A stretch of 32,280 bases of DNA, taken from positions 1-32,280 of the forward strand of contig MOYD01000047.1 in the NCBI GenBank assembly GCA_001899395.1. The letters are read 5' to 3'. The notes under the pieces were generated by a model. It had not been told where the DNA came from and made no database searches. It saw nothing but the letters and a program-made list of their open reading frames with translations. The stretch comes from Candidatus Gastranaerophilales bacterium Zag_111. Lineage in GTDB: Bacteria; Cyanobacteriota; Vampirovibrionia; Gastranaerophilales; Gastranaerophilaceae. Below, in pieces: positions 1 to 14,900 of the stretch (its first letter is position 1; every line of letters starts with the position of its first letter). Both the position numbers and the translations under genes were made by a program.

Positions 1-766
1 TTTCACGCCCGCATAAGTAAGCAACTCGATGTTTATCCTAATCTGTGAACCCCCCCACTTTGCTGGATAAATCATAGGCTGCATTACCCATATATCTAGC
101 AGGAAGATTTGCATTACCTTCACTACTACTTGCAGCAGATTCATAAGTCGCTTCAGTAGCAATAACTTCCCAACATCGACCCCAGCATCCAATTCCATTA
201 TTGCTACTACTTGAATTTCCTCCCGCATCAGTTGTATTTAAAAAAGTGCTTTCAAAAGAACCACCATTACTATTCTATCCATACCAAGTTGATAAACAAG
301 TTTTTTGATCGTCTGTCAACTAATCATATGTCAACCTTCCTTTTAATAATACGGGGTCTGTAGATGAAGCAAAATCTAAATGCAAATGCTAAGATGATGT
401 TACATCAGGATCTCCTACAGTTCCTAATACGTCTCCTTGTGCTACTGTATCTCCTTCACTAACAGAGGGTGTAATATGATAATATCTTATAATTAAAGTG
501 CCTCCTTCATTTGCAGGCCAGTAATCTCCTGAAACTTCAACCTAAACACTTGTGTATTCACCATTACTGTCTGATCCAGCTCTAACAACTGTGCCTGGAG
601 TCATAGAACGGACTTCAGTTCCCTCAGGACAAGTAAAATCTAATTTTCCAAGACCGTGTTGTGGCTAACTTCTGGTATCATCATAATAAGAATGTCCTCC
701 ACGATAATTGTATCCATCATTAACATTATAATATTCATCAGGTAACGGATATAAGAATTTACCCAT
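1..766 (-). CDS. M23-family peptidase, phage tail/lysis paralogue 2 (3' end off window)
   Basis: Read with TAG as Gln, this frame is open from ATG 764-766 to the window edge (255 codons seen). A ribosome binding site (AGAGGTGATG) precedes the ATG. It begins MGKFLYPLPDEYY and carries the M23 (lysostaphin/LytM) zinc-peptidase pattern: HGLGKLDF near residue 36, then HLHLDF near residue 117. Cleavage of peptidoglycan cross-links is the family's role. It is a close paralogue of the gene just upstream (782-1885), whose N-terminus is MGKYLFPLPDSYW. In-frame TAGs include the codon just before HLHLDF and one at 38-40. Past about residue 170 (GCWGRCWEVIATE) no domain is recognised, and the C-terminus is missing. 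It may be a tail-tip lysin that helps DNA entry or part of the lysis set; position after the tail genes fits either. Confidence 0.85.
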
Positions 767-781
767 TTTACATCACCTCTT

Positions 782-1885
782 TTATCCAGAATAAGGACTA
801 GAGAAAAAATTCCCATTTTTAGCAACATCTGCTGCATAGCCTATCGTATTTTTTTCACTATATCCGCTATCATAATAAATCCAACAAATCTTATGTAAGT
901 TGCTCATCCAATTATATGCTCCCCTCATATTACAATTGTATAAGTAATCATAGGTACTATATGCATCGTCTTCCCATCCGTCATTATCATCAACTAATTG
1001 TTCTAAATAAAAATAATTATATCCAAAAATAACATTTTCAACCAATTGTTGCTATTCAGAGGTATAATTCTAAAAAACCGACCAGCCATAAGTAAAATCT
1101 GATTGATTATAAGACTGCCCGTTACCAAGCCATGTCGCAGCAGCTTTCTCTAAATTTGAATTATATCCAGTACAAATTCTATTTCTCAATACTCTCGCCC
1201 ATCCTTCTAAACTACCCAGATTTGGATTTGCGCCATTTTCATTAGCAATTACGGCAAGGGCATTTTGTTTTTCTGTTTCCGTATAAGAAATATATTTGCT
1301 AATATCAACATTTGAGTCATAACTGCTACTGCCGCTGCTGGTTGTTAAATAATCACCATCAGTGGCTATGACTTCCCAACAACGACCAACTTTATCATCC
1401 TATGTCCATAAACTATTCCAATAACTTATCCATTCTGTATTTGTTCTAGAACCGTAATTCCCGCCAGTCAATCCACTCATTAATCCAGAGCCATCCTAAT
1501 TATTATATCCATCAATATCATAACAGAAGTCTAAATGTAAATGAGGTCCTGTACATTTTGGCTGTGTTTCATCAACAGTACCCAATTCTTGTCCCTAAGA
1601 AACATTATCACCAACACTAACTGAAGGAACTATATGATAATATCTTATAATTCCACCATTTCCCTAATTATAGCTAGTTGGAATTCTTACGTCAACGCTT
1701 GTGATATCAGCATTAGAATTGTCGCCGCCAGCTTTTACAACTGTTCCAGATGTCATTGAAACGACCTTTGTTCCTACTGTAGCTGAAAAATCTAATTTCC
1801 CAAGTCCATGGCTTGAATAAGTACTAGCGCCTCTATAATCTTTATCCCAATAGCTATCAGGCAATGGAAATAAATATTTACCCAT
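782..1885 (-). CDS. M23-family peptidase with C-terminal hydrolase-like region
   Basis: This is one 367-aa gene under code 15; read normally it breaks at TAG codons such as 1664-1666, 1070-1072 and 1052-1054. It starts at ATG 1883-1885 behind GAGGTGAT and stops at TAA 782-784. Residues 1-120 form an M23 zinc peptidase: H26 and D32 in HGLGKLD, H84 in RYYHI and the H115-x-H117 pair in GPHLHLDF. A GRCWEVIATDG motif follows, shared with the next gene. Residues from about 190 (ALAVIANENGANP, then EGWARVLRNRI) loosely resemble SleB/CwlJ-type cell wall hydrolases, but I would not assign that firmly. It lies 10 nt after the large tail-tip gene, so it is probably cotranscribed with the tail. It likely digests host peptidoglycan during infection or release. 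Confidence 0.85.
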
Positions 1886-1895
1886 TTATATCACC

Positions 1896-4800
1896 TCAAA
1901 CATTTGCATCGACATCTGCTTCATCGATATAATATCCGCTAACACCAGTAGTAGAACCACTACTGCCGCTTAAAGAGCTGAACGAAGATTTAGCTTGATC
2001 ATAGAAATCACCTAAACTATAGTTAGTAAAATAAATATTTCCATCATCATCTAATCCAAGCATAAAGAAATTATACCAGTCACAGAATATTTGACCATTA
2101 TTTGTCATAATAATCTTAGGATTTTGAATTGAAATTTCATCAGGCAAATATTGAAGGCTTGCGATATCTAAATCGGTTCCATATTGAGATTTTATTTCGC
2201 CGCCCATGTATAAAATACCATTTTTAAGAACGGTTAATACATTATTTGTTTTAAGCTCAGTTGAAGATGCGAGTGCGCTAGAGATTGAAAATACACGTTC
2301 AGAACCCATCAATATCTTAACATATTGTTCATTATTACTTTCTATCGTTGTTGAGTCGGTTCCATGTCCAATATCAATTAAATCAATTGACTCCTCTGAG
2401 TAATCTTCATCAACTGTTTTCTTATTATTAATAAAAATACCAACTTCGCTAAGAGAAAAATCTGATGATACCTCAATTTCAGTCGATGCTTCGCCGCCAT
2501 CTGCTATATCAGAATAATAGGTCTTTCCACCAGATGAATTACTTACCATATAAAAGGTTCCTGATTTTTCAGCAATTATATTGCCACTTGAATCGACCTC
2601 TATATAATCTAGAGTTTGTATTGTATAACTGGATGTATTATAAGTCTCATCCTCATCATAATAATATAAAGTATATACGACTTCGTCTTTTACTTCAAAA
2701 CAAAACTCAGTACTTTCTTCATTTGTGTAATAAAGCCCTGATGCCATTGTTGTCAAATTCTTTTCTTTTATGCAATAGAATAAACAAGTCTCACCATTCA
2801 CTTCGATTTCTATTTCATTTTCGCCACTCCCCAAAGCTACAAATATATCTTCAATGAGTGAGCTGTCTAAAGTAATAGTGGTACTTGAAATATTATTATA
2901 TATTGCAACACTACTTAACTGATAATATTTAGCATCAACTAAATAGGTATCGTTAGTACTATTAACAGTTGAAACACAATAGAAATTCATAGAAGTAGTA
3001 TCTCCAACCGTATATTTATAAGTATATCCATCTATGTCTGAAGAAGATACTCCAGTATTAAAAGTAATACTGTCATAAAAATTACTATTCATGTAAACTA
3101 AATATCCAGTATATGATGAGGAATCAAAAACTCCTGAAATACTACTAGCAAGACTTCTTAAAATAGGAGTTGCAGTCACATATTCGTTTGTGTTAGCAGT
3201 ACTATTAGTATGGAATCTATATGCTTTAGATAAAGTATAAACCTTAGTTGTACTAGTTGTGCTTGTGGTTGCTGAACCCCTAGTATCTGCATCTAAAACT
3301 CTATTAGTAGCAAAAATTTCGCCATTAATACTTAATCTAGCTGAATAATCTGTATCTTCTGAATCACTGTACAAAGAATTTGTTTCTGTCTTAAAAATTG
3401 GCTGTCCTTTTTCGTTATATAAATAAAAGCCAACATTCTAAGTTGTTAATTCTAGCTCTTCGCTATAATCACCTGTTGTATTGCGACCACCTTCTGGATT
3501 TGATTTATATTCATATCCAGCACGAAGTCTTACACTATCATCTTCGATTAATGATAATCCATATCTATTAAATCTCGCAAAATCTTTAAGTCCGTCAGTA
3601 GAAGTAGAAGGATTTCTATATGCATTTATCCCATCTTTATCCCAGAGGAAATAAATATAATCTCCATCTACTATTTGAATTTTTGAAGCATCAAGTGAAC
3701 CAAACTTTGCATAATCAAGATTAATACCTTCTGCGCCAACTCCATAATCCCATGTTTCGCCGCCATCCGTAGAGAAGTAAATTCCTTCACCAGTAATCTT
3801 ATATTGACTTGCAGTATTATCAATATCATTGCCCTCTGTTCCTGACTCATCAAGAACAATATTCTCATTTGCTGTATCTAACAATGTTAGGTCGCCAATA
3901 TCAAGAGTTGATTGTAAGCTTTCAGTTGAAACATATTGTTTTGCAGTAAAATTAGAAGCTCGCTTATAAACATTTTCATTATATGTTAAAGATTGAACAG
4001 AAGCAGTTACAGCTTCAAACAAGTCATCAAACTAACTTGTATAGTTTTGTAACGTAATTGAATTACTCTTTGGTTCGTCTAAATTATATTCGATTGATGA
4101 AATTATAACTTTTTCTCTATTTGGGAATCCAGTGTGAGAATTAACACCAAAGAAATCAATATCTTCTATATAAGTTGTATCTGCAATTTCAAAAGTATAA
4201 TCATCTCTAAATATTTCGAGCGGCGCCAAATCAATTACTTTAAAAGTATAAGATACTTGCGGCTCACAAGAATCATCAAGAACAGAAACTCCAGCCCAAT
4301 AATATTCATTATCTGTCGTATAATTACTATCAGTAAAAGTTCCTTCTTTAATATAAGGCTCATATTTTTGATAGAATTGCTCGCTTAAATCATTTATTTT
4401 ATTTAAGATTTTTGCACGCTCACGTTTCCAATATTTAACTTCATTATAAAGACTCTTATACTCACCTAAACTACCATTAATCTCATAAAGTTTAGGCTCT
4501 ACAATTTCTTCATTAAATTCTTGCCAATATGCAAAAGGAGGTTCATATTCATCATCATCTGTAAATCCTTCCATTAAGAGCCGCCAGAATAGTTCTTCTT
4601 TACAATATTTACCAGATTCTGAATAAGAATTAAATTTAGTTCTAAAGGTACCTAACCACCATTCTTTTCCATCATCAGAAAGCACACTTCCATCCAAACT
4701 ATTAATTTGATTAAAAAGAGCGTCTGATTCGCTATAACTCTTTCCATATTGTAATGTATAGAATTTATAAATAGTTTCATCATTAACTTCAATTGCTACA

Positions 4801-7800
4801 GGAATAGAAAAATAATCATTAGAGAAGAATAGCGTTTCAACATTGCCCCAAAGAATAGAAGCCTACTCTCTATATTTTGCAACATAATTTTTATAAGAAT
4901 CTGACGTGGTATAAGATAATGTTGTCGTTGTTCCGTTTGAATCTGTGGTTGTAGTAGTATAAGTTGTCTTAAACTAATACATAGTTTGCGCTACAGACTG
5001 TCTTTCTTCAAGGGCAGTTGTAATACCTTCTGTACAAACGGTGATTTCGGCTTCAAGCTCTGTTAGTGTTTCGCCCGTCATAGTGATAATTAAATTAGAA
5101 TAATCATCATAAATTCCATTATACTCACCAATTCGTGGTAAAAATGCAAAGTCACCAGTGTCAATTCCATAAATGTCACGTTGAACTTGTTCAGCATCTA
5201 ACATTCCCATCTTTGTGTAATAAGAAAAATCAAGAATATAAGATGTTAGACCTATATTATCAGTTGCGGTTTGAATTGAACATAAACCAGTATCTGAATA
5301 TTCAGAATCAATGCTTTCTACATAAAGTTTTGTCGTAATAGACGATGAATCAAGTGTTCTAGTAACACTACTTAAGTTTTTCTCATAACGGAATCCAGCA
5401 TAATTTTCGCTACCTTTTTCAGTCATAAAGAAAACGTGCTTTTTCATATTGCCATTTTCGTCTAATTTAACTTTACCATTGTTTTCATGTTCAATATAGA
5501 AATATGGATAAAATTCAAATACTTTACAAAGTTCTTGAATTAAATTAAATCTATTCGACTTAGATTGCTCTAATGTTCTTATTCGGCGAGGATGTTTTTC
5601 AGTTTCAAAACGATAAGGACAATAGCCTAGTTTTTGATAGATACATTCTACTATTGGTTCACCATCATCGTCTGTTCTTGCCATACAATCGCACCAACCA
5701 TTATCTGTTGTAGCTTTTAATGGCTCATAATATTCACATTGTGTTAAATCTATTTTACAAGTTAATACTTCAATATCTTCTTCTGAATATTCAGTTGGAT
5801 CAAATAAATAATCATCTTCATCTAAATAATCTTTTGATTTAAAAGTATCTTTATAAATATAGTTACCTGTTGTTTTCTTTATATAATAATCATCATCAGC
5901 TTCAACAATTGGATTACCATTTTCATCTACTTCCCATTCAGGAACTCTCGCAGCTTCAATAAAATATAAATATTCTCCATATGTTTCACCAAGAGTCACA
6001 TCTGATTCAAGTAATATATCTGTAGAATGGGCGGCAGCACAATAAATTGGGGCAAGTTTTTCCTTATTTTCATATCCCATTGTTAATCTGAAACAATCTT
6101 CTTTAGCTTTTCCCCCAAAAATATCAATGTCGCGCCCAGTGTATTTATAGGTAAAATAATTATCTTCGAAACTCATTATTTTAGAAGTTTCACTATCATC
6201 TTCTGGATCTCGTTCTTCAGCTCTAACTGTTGTATAGTTTTCTTGAATAAAATCATGTCCACGAGTATAAGCTTCAAACAACTCTAAGCTATAAAGATTT
6301 AAAGTTTCTCTCTCCTGTTCTGTACTTAATTCAACATCAAAGCGATAAGAATAATCACCCTTTTTCTCTACTAAAATATTATATAATGAATCTGTAATCT
6401 CATCTAAAAATAACGAAAAATCAAAGTCTTCAAGAGGTTCTTCATCATCTTCATCTTCGCCTCTATAAGACCAAGATGTACTAGATGTGTGTAATTTATA
6501 AAAGCTAAAATCATATTTTCCTCTATAAGTATCATTCTCATCAATTTCTGTACTAAAATATGTACTTAATGTAATTTCATCGCCATCTTCTTTTGGAACA
6601 ATTTTTACTATATAAGGAAGTAATAACCTTTCATCAAATGACGAAAGAGAACCAGCAGAGTTTAAAGCATAATAATAAGAATCAACTACATTTCCATCAG
6701 GTAAGGACCATCGAATTGCTTCGTCTATTATTGCACAAAAATCTAGTAAATCAATTTCACGTTTATTCAGTGACATTAAAGGCAAGGTAATTTCAGTATT
6801 TTTCATATCATTTGTGAAGATTCTATCCTCATTTTCTTCTCCATCTTCATATGAATGCCCGTTTTCTGCAGTTCTTGTTCTATTAACAAAATCAAAATCT
6901 AAATTTAAAACTTTATGATTTTCAACAATACGAAAATCACAAGTTTCAGTTTCTGTCGAGGTGATAGATTCACAAGGAATATACGGGATAAATTTTAAAT
7001 TCCAATCTCGAAAATCTGATATATAATTTGCTGATACTGACGAAGCATAATTTGCATAATTTGCATAATCTTCAAGCGCACTCTCAAAGCTATTAATAGC
7101 AGTATCGTCTACATTTGAAGTGCCGCCACCTGAACCAGAGCCGGAATTACTTGAACTTGAGCTTTTTATTACTGTATAATGAATCTCATCTGCTGCATCT
7201 GTGTCTCCATCCGAATATAATTGATAAATTGAATCATATGAGGATAAACTCGAATATCCACTTTTAGAAAGCTAATAAGAAGAAGTCATAAAAGTGCTTG
7301 AAGAATCATTTACACCCATGTACCATGAAGAGTTTTCTATTACATCCCCATTATTTCTAGCATAATATCCAGCATTTAAAAAGAAACCAGACTATTGCCC
7401 ACTCGATTTTAGATTAGTTTCAAAAGACGTATCATCAGAATCAAAAATACCCACAGCATTAATCTGTTGAGCGGAGAAAGAACTTAAATTAGTATATGAA
7501 AGAGATTCAACTCGATTAACTCTTCTTATCTGTCCTAAATCATCACAATGAGCAATAATAACGTGACTATCAGTCATTCCAATTGCCCAAATACGATATG
7601 TTGAATTAGTTTTTATAAAACTATTAAAATGATTCTAATCAACAAAACATCTTACTCCAACGCACAAGGCATTTAATCCTACCCTTTCAACCTTAGAATT
7701 ATATGTCGTATAAAATTCAAATCCATTTTTGCCCCCTAATGTATAACACTCGTCAGTTGTAAAAATTCCATTATTACTCCCACCAAAAGTCGTTGAATTA

Positions 7801-8003
7801 CTTTTTGTAGCAAACAAGTAGAATCTTGGGTGGCTATTTAGGGGATATAATGATGTACCAGAATGTTTAACAACAAGACTCCCATCACTACTATTTCGAA
7901 TAAGACTAATAAACTAGCTACTATTAGAATCAGTTGATGTAGTTATATATGAATCAGAAGTTCCTTTTACTCTCTAATAACTATAAACTCCGAAACCTGC
8001 CAT
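1896..8003 (-). CDS. Giant tail-tip / receptor-binding protein (Tal-like)
   Basis: A single 2035-aa frame under TAG=Gln, from ATG 8001-8003 (RBS GGAGGTGAGG; its A overlaps the upstream TAA) to TGA 1896-1898. Interrupting TAGs include 7635, 7392, 4974, 4032 and 3438. About residues 820-930 match the hub/endopeptidase-tail type of Clostridia phages: LIQELCKVFEFYPYFYIEHE, NYAGFRYEKNLSSVTRTLDS and YILDFSYYTKMG. A Cys cluster (CDCM, then CIYQKLGYC) sits near residues 770-797 and might bind a metal. Around residues 1400-1500 the text GDYIYFLWDKDGINAYR and FARFNRYGLSLI is typical of the late part of such tail proteins. The C-terminal 500 residues are Ser/Thr/Asp-rich and look like exposed fibre or adhesin. 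The N-terminus is unrecognised. It likely forms the baseplate tip and binds the host surface. Confidence 0.8.
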
Positions 8004-11000
8004 TAATCCTCACCTCCTGACTCTTCCTCATCATCCTCACTATCTGAATCACTGCTTATATTAGCTTCTAAATAGACAATTCCCCTAAATTTGTTACTAA
8101 TAAATAATAAATAAGGATAACTTTTATCTTCATTACTATTCTTTAAAAAACTACTACAATAGGCAGGATTCTCAACATCTATTGTATCAGTCCATGCATT
8201 CCTTGAGGACTAGAGAAGATAATCATCTGAATCACTAGAAAACATATCTCCCGAATCTGTTTCTTCTTCCTCATCATCATCTGCTGTCATAATCTAATTC
8301 CACCCAGCAGAAGATGTAGTAGAATCTGAACCAGAACTGCTCTCTCCACGATATAATAATGCTATTGCAGTTTCAACATCAAAGTCGCCAGTTGAATCAT
8401 CGAATCCAATAGCAGTTCTAAAAGCATCTGATACATTCGTAGAATTGACTTGAACTAACTTAATATCAGCGCCCTCATAATAGTATATACCATCTGTAAC
8501 ATTAAACTGAACACCATTGATATCATCGTATCCATATTTGTTCTCAACAATACTATCAAAACAAATTTCAAGTGGCGCCGACTCAACTTTTACTGCCACA
8601 TAGGGGTTTTCAAGTGTTTGATTAGCTTTAAATAGTAAGAGAGGATAATCAATTATTGCGCCTGTTTCGCTTGTTGATTCAATTTCTTCTGTACTACCTA
8701 ACTTCCATTCCCATGTTTTTCTTGGTGTATTTTCAGGAGTAGAGTAATAATGATATTGAATTCCTGTTAAAATTGATTCAGTACTTCCAGCAGAAGTAAT
8801 ATTTCCTCCATTATCAGGAATGAAATCGATATGTCCACTTCCATTCTCATCTTCATCAGAAGTAAATATTGTATCAAAACTAATATATTCATTACCAGTA
8901 GTAATACTTCCACCAGTAAAAACAGTACCTTGAACTTGATAATTTCCTGATAAGTCAACAGCGCCCTCACCAATCAAAACTTTATCCAAATCAACATTTA
9001 CTTTCTTTTCAAATTCCTTGTCCTAAAGTAAATATTCACTAATCCAAGTTTCAATAGTAGACTTTGTTAATTGAGTACTATAAGAAGCTGCATAAGTTGA
9101 TACGGTTGCTTGTTGTGACTCAACTATATGCCAATAGAGATAAAATTTTAAATATTGAATATCAGAACTCTTATAATTGGTTTGGAGTTCACCACTATAA
9201 GAATTCGTTTCACTTGATTCTTCAATTGCTAGTGAACTTAATTTTTGCCACTAATATTCTTTACCTTCATCATAAAGACTTATTAACCCATCTAAAGAAA
9301 CTCCTGTCCAATCTGAATCGATTGATACAGAATCTTCATCATCTGAAGTCGTATTTGTTTCATTCCATAATTTAATTTCTCCTTCTTCGGCGCCAAATAA
9401 TATAGCAGTTAAAAGAGCATCTAATAAACCGATTTTATCAGATTGTACAACATCAGAATTATCAGGCCAACGATCTATTATTGTATAAAAAAGATTTAAT
9501 TCATTATAATCATCTTCGCCTGTTGATAAATCAATTCCTAATTCTGCTAATGCCGCACCAGCACTTTCTCTATCTTCTTCAGCAAAGCAATCAAATAATG
9601 CTTTATAATCCTAGAATAATTGTTCATATTGTGCAATAGCTTCGTCTAAAGATATTTCTTCGGATGAATCACTATAAATATACTGATATTCACTCACTTC
9701 TTCAACATCAGCAGATGCCTCATCAACTGTAAATATTTTAGTTACTGAAAAAAGATCCTCATCCAATTCGGCTTCTTCATCAGTAATCCCTCTATACTTA
9801 AACGCTGCACCAGTAGTAATCATATTACCAGTAATCATTCTAATAGCATAAACTTTATCTTTTTCAATTTGTTTCTCTTGACTTACAATACCAAAATTTA
9901 GAGCGTAATCAATTTCAGTTTGCCCTTCTTTTGAAAAATCAAGTATATTATTAACACAAGGACTTAATAACTCAAGATAATAATCACTTACAGATAAATC
10001 TTCGTCAGTACCTTCAATATCATAATCCTCAATTGTAACTGAAGTACTATTTGTCAATGATGTGGCATTTTGAACAACAGTAGACTGAGCAGTTAATGTC
10101 AAAAGAGTTGAATAAGATGATGTGCCTGTGATTTTTTCACTATTCTTATTTTGAATTCTAGTTTCCCATCCATTAGTGTCTGTAATAGAACTTCCATTTT
10201 CTACTAGATTCGCCGCCAAAGTTGGAAGAATTTGTCTAGTATTCAATTTTGAACAAACCCTAAACTCAGTGTCACCATATTCATCTGGTTCACCATCATA
10301 ATTCATTAGAACTCGTTTTTCAAGTTTATTATCTGTATATAGCGTTAAATTATGAGTTATTTCCTCCCCATCAATATATTCTGTTATAACCTAATCTGTA
10401 ACATATTCATCCGATTTATTATTATAAACCGTAACAAACATATCAGCTTCAGCATTATATTCTGTTCTATCGGTAACAGAAATTTTTCTTGCCTGGGTAA
10501 CATCAGTGTCACCAATCTATGTTAAATATCCTTCATAATAAACGGGATACCAAGTAAAATCATCTATTGTAGAAGATGATGGCATAGCATCAGTTGTCCA
10601 CATATATCCGTCATCATCTGGTCCATCATATGAGTATTTTGTAGTTAATGTTACACTTGTAGAAGTAGTTGGTACTACTTGTTTCCAATAGATAACACAT
10701 TCTTCACTACCTAACTTAGCTTTTAATAGTTCATTCCATTCCTCAATTGGGATTACATAGTGGAAATCATTATTACACAAAACATCTTCTTCATCTATAT
10801 TAAATACATCACCATCATCTAAGAAAATGAATTGAACAAAGGCACGAGGATTCTCAGAGGATGGCTGTAATGCATATCCTAAATCTTTTTCATTATAATA
10901 AGAACCATATCTTGCTGGTTCTTCAACAGCAGTATAAGCGTCTTCATAAATAGAACCCATTATCATTGAGAGATCAGTAATTGGAACGTAGATATAATCT

Positions 11001-11944
11001 CCTGTTAGAGTATATTTATTCTCGTCTGATAGAAGACCAATTCCATTATCTTTATAATATGGATCCCAAAATAATTCTCTTTCCCTTGCAAGATCATCAC
11101 CAAATTCAATCATTCTCTCATCATCGGTAAAGATATTATAGATGGTTAAGAGATTTTCAATAAAACTATATTGTTCATCTGTCATAGAATCAAGTGTCAT
11201 TGTAGATGAACCAATATCATCATCATAAGTATATTCCATCATTTCATAAGTATCTTCATAGTTTTCTTCGCCATAAAGAATATGTAAATATCTTAACAAA
11301 TAATCGTTTGGATTTCCATCTGCATCAAACATCATTGACAATTTAACTTCCAACTTAATCTTATATCCAGTGATTGAGCCGCCGAACTATTCTAATGGAA
11401 TCTTATAAAACCTATTCTCATTAAATTCTGTAAAGTCGCCAACATTATGTTCAGGAGTATAATCCCAGATACTCATATCTAGGATGTCCTCCATAAAATC
11501 ACCTGTTTCAGCAACACTATTATTTAAATCAGAAGCAAATTCAATCTCATATCCAGTTCGAGAAAGCTCATCAATAAAAGCATCTTCACAAGAGTAACTA
11601 ATCATTAAGGCTTTGAATTTTTTATTCTCTGTAATTTTCTTTACATAAAACTCATACCAATCTTCGCCGAACTTTAGTTTAATTTTTGTTTCATTATGAA
11701 TTAAATCAACTAACTCATTGTGAACATAATCGCCAACTTGTGAATCAAAATATTTAGAAGGCATTTGGAATGTTAAAGTATTAGTTCCTTTTAATTCTCT
11801 TTTTAATTTAACTTGCGTGGCACGCCCTAAGAAAGTCATATCATGACCTCCTATTATTGCGCCAAAAATTTCTTCTTTTATTCCATCGTCATTTAGCTTC
11901 TCAGACCAAACACTTAATTCATATGGCTGTTTAGTTATTGCCAT
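8003..11944 (-). CDS. Tail-tip hub protein, N-terminal Tal-like
   Basis: 1313 aa under TAG=Gln, from ATG 11942-11944 (RBS AGGTGAAAGGAG) to TAA 8003-8005, overlapping the next start (TAATG). TAG codons that would truncate it lie at 11387, 10517, 9611 and 8294. The first 185 residues look like the N-terminal hub domain of Firmicutes phage tail-associated proteins: QPYELSVWSEKL, MTFLGRATQVKLKRELKGTN, TLTFQMPSKYFDSQVGDYV and CEDAFIDELSRTGYEI. The middle is acidic with no clear family. The last 50 residues are extremely Asp/Glu/Ser-rich. With the following 2035-aa gene it may make up one functional hub plus adhesin, as though a very large Tal were split in two. Function is from family resemblance and gene order. 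Confidence 0.75.
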
Positions 11945-11962
11945 TTACTCCTTTCACCTCCA

Positions 11963-14900
11963 TTAATAGAATAAGGGGATGTATTTTATTTTAATGTCGT
12001 TCAGTAGATCCGCAAGCGCCCAATAGAGTGGGGGAAAGTTGGACCAAAAATAGTTGCATGCATACCACCACCAGTCACTAATGTCGCCATTGATGCAACG
12101 AAGTGGAAGCCCCATCACGTCATAATCACTATTTTGCGGCGCCAAACCAGTATCTGGATCAAAATATACACCCTTTAATGATGTCCAACTATAGTATGAC
12201 GAGATCATTTGCCAAATCTCATCAAGCATTTTGAGATAAGTATATTCTGCGTTTTGCTGCCGCTTTTTATAAATTGAATATGCAAAATAGTTTTCTTCTG
12301 CTGGATAGAGGGCTAGATTAGCTTCATACCAGACTTTAAATTTTAACCATTCATCTATATTATCTTCTGAACCTCGAACATTATCTTCCCCTGTAATAAT
12401 CGCGTTTGAATATAGATTTACATAATTATAATCTTCAGTTGGCGGCTCCACTTTTCTCATTAAGGCATTATCCTCTGAAACTGTGCCACTATATTTTTCA
12501 TGAGAAGAAGATACTTTAATCTCATCAACAGTCTTATAAGTATCAAAAAATTCCTCTCTTGCACGAACATTGACAAAATCAAACAATTGCTGAACTTCTC
12601 TCTTATTACTATTGACGTCGCCGCCATATCCCCAATCATAAGGTCTAGCATCACGCCATCTTTTGCCGCCCCAAAGTGATTCATCCATTACAGGTTCAAT
12701 TGCAAGCATTGACCAGCCAGGCGGCAATTTAAACCACTTGCCTTTTGTAATAGCATCATTCATTATGTTCTTTGAGGGCTTATAAGTAAATTCCATTCCA
12801 TAAGGATTTTCAGTTGCATAAAGCATACGAGTTTCAGAATTGAAATAATATCTGTCGTCAAGTAGGTCGTTTAAGCAGCCGCCATCACCTAATTGTTCAT
12901 CTAGTTTTTTCTTTAGAGTTGAATAATTATCATCTAATAAAGAACTATCATAATAGATTTGCCGCCCTATGAATACTGCATCAGGATCTTCTTCAATTGC
13001 AGCGAGATACTGAGTAATCAAATCAACACCAGACAACTCACTCTAATCAATTTCAATATAATCTTCTGTCGTCCATTCTGGATATTTAAAAGCATTGAAT
13101 ACTTCTGAATCGTAATCTAAATCACGAGTATCAGATAAGATATATTCTGCTGGACAATTTATAAAATCATAAATAAAATCTTCAATTGAATAAGCACCAT
13201 CTGAACCAGTATATGGCGAATCATATTCTCCACTCTCTAGATCTTCTAGCATTGGCTCAAAATTAGACAATAGTTTTCTTAATGTATCCCAATAAAGTTC
13301 ATATTCTTCCTCAGGAGAAATACACTAATCAAAACATTCCTAATATCTATTTGCAAAAGCAATTCCATCTTCAAAATCTAAATCTTCAAGTTTTTCTCTA
13401 AAAGTATCGACTCTATCTCCAATCACACCATTCTCACTAACATGATAGAACATTCTAACAAAATTAACAAGAGGATGACTCATATCTGCAATTGTAGTTT
13501 TAGTTGAACTATTTTGCCAGAACGAATCAGGCATCATATCCTTCCATAGTTCAGTATTAACCCATTCACCTGTTACAGTTTTGTTGCCGCGCCACTGTAT
13601 TGTCTGCCAATAAAATAGTTTAATAAAGTGCGCCATTCTTTGTCTAGGAATTGGCTCTACATAATAACAATGATGTGGATGAGCTTCACCGAGTAAATCA
13701 TATTTTAGAACGCCATCAAACCAAGCTTCAAGCACATCGGTATGTAAGTTAAAAGCAACTTTTAAGCTTTCAGTCCAGCTTTCATCTGTTCCATCTCTAT
13801 GCGCTTTATAATCAGATTTTGAAGTATCCCAATCTTCATATTGCCAAGAATAATCTTCTTCATCTCGTGACCAATGATTGTTCCAAATCTTTTGCCAATG
13901 TTTGTCAGCAACCATATGACCTTCTTTTACAATTGTAATGATCTCAGTTACTGTATAGTAATCACTTGATTCTAAAACCTCTGTCGCCTTTGAAGCAGAA
14001 TCTGGTTTAACAAACCAAACTTTTTCTCCATCTGTATCATCTTCAATTGACTCAAAATCGCCATAGTAATCTCTAATATTCTGAATCAATTGCGCTCTGT
14101 CAAAATAGCGGCGGCGAAAATATTTACTACCATATTTGAAAGGAGTATCATCATCAGGATCGTAAGTTGTCAATCCGCACCAGTCAACAGCATTTGGAAT
14201 AGATAATCTCTCAACATTAAAACGTCTAATTCTAAATTTTTCGCCGCCACGGCAAGACCAAAAAGCTCTTTTATTCTCATTAAACTTAATCTCCCACTCG
14301 ATAGGTAGGTCGCCAGGATTATAAACTAGAACTCTAGTTCCAATCATAGGACGATAGTTATTATATCCAATATCTGTATTAATGAAATCAACTTTAGAAT
14401 ATTGCGGCATATACATTAATTCTTGTTCGTAATCTAATGTAGGGGTAGTTAATAACTTAGCAGTTCCTTCCCATTCTGGAACATTCTCCCAATATCCTCT
14501 AACATCTACAATTGATTTCTCACCAAAATCAGTATCAAAATATAGCTCGCCGCCCTGTACTTGTTCAATTGTAGGGAATCCTGTTTTCCAAACTGTTTTG
14601 TCATTTGGATCCCAGTAACGATCTATTGTTTCGCCAGATTCATAGTTCTCATAACTCAAATATCCAGCACGATTTTGATGAGGTTCATCACGTAAATCAC
14701 GACTTGTATCACCTTCACCGCCAACATAGTTACTAGGGTTTGTATTGTAGTGATACTTTATATCTTCAGGTAGTACTCTACCATAATTTTTATTTCTAGA
14801 AGAATTAATAAAATAATTCTCTTCATTTTCATTGTCATTTATAATACATTCTGGTGGCTTAGTTAAGTAATAATCTGCCGCAGTAACAACATATTTATCA

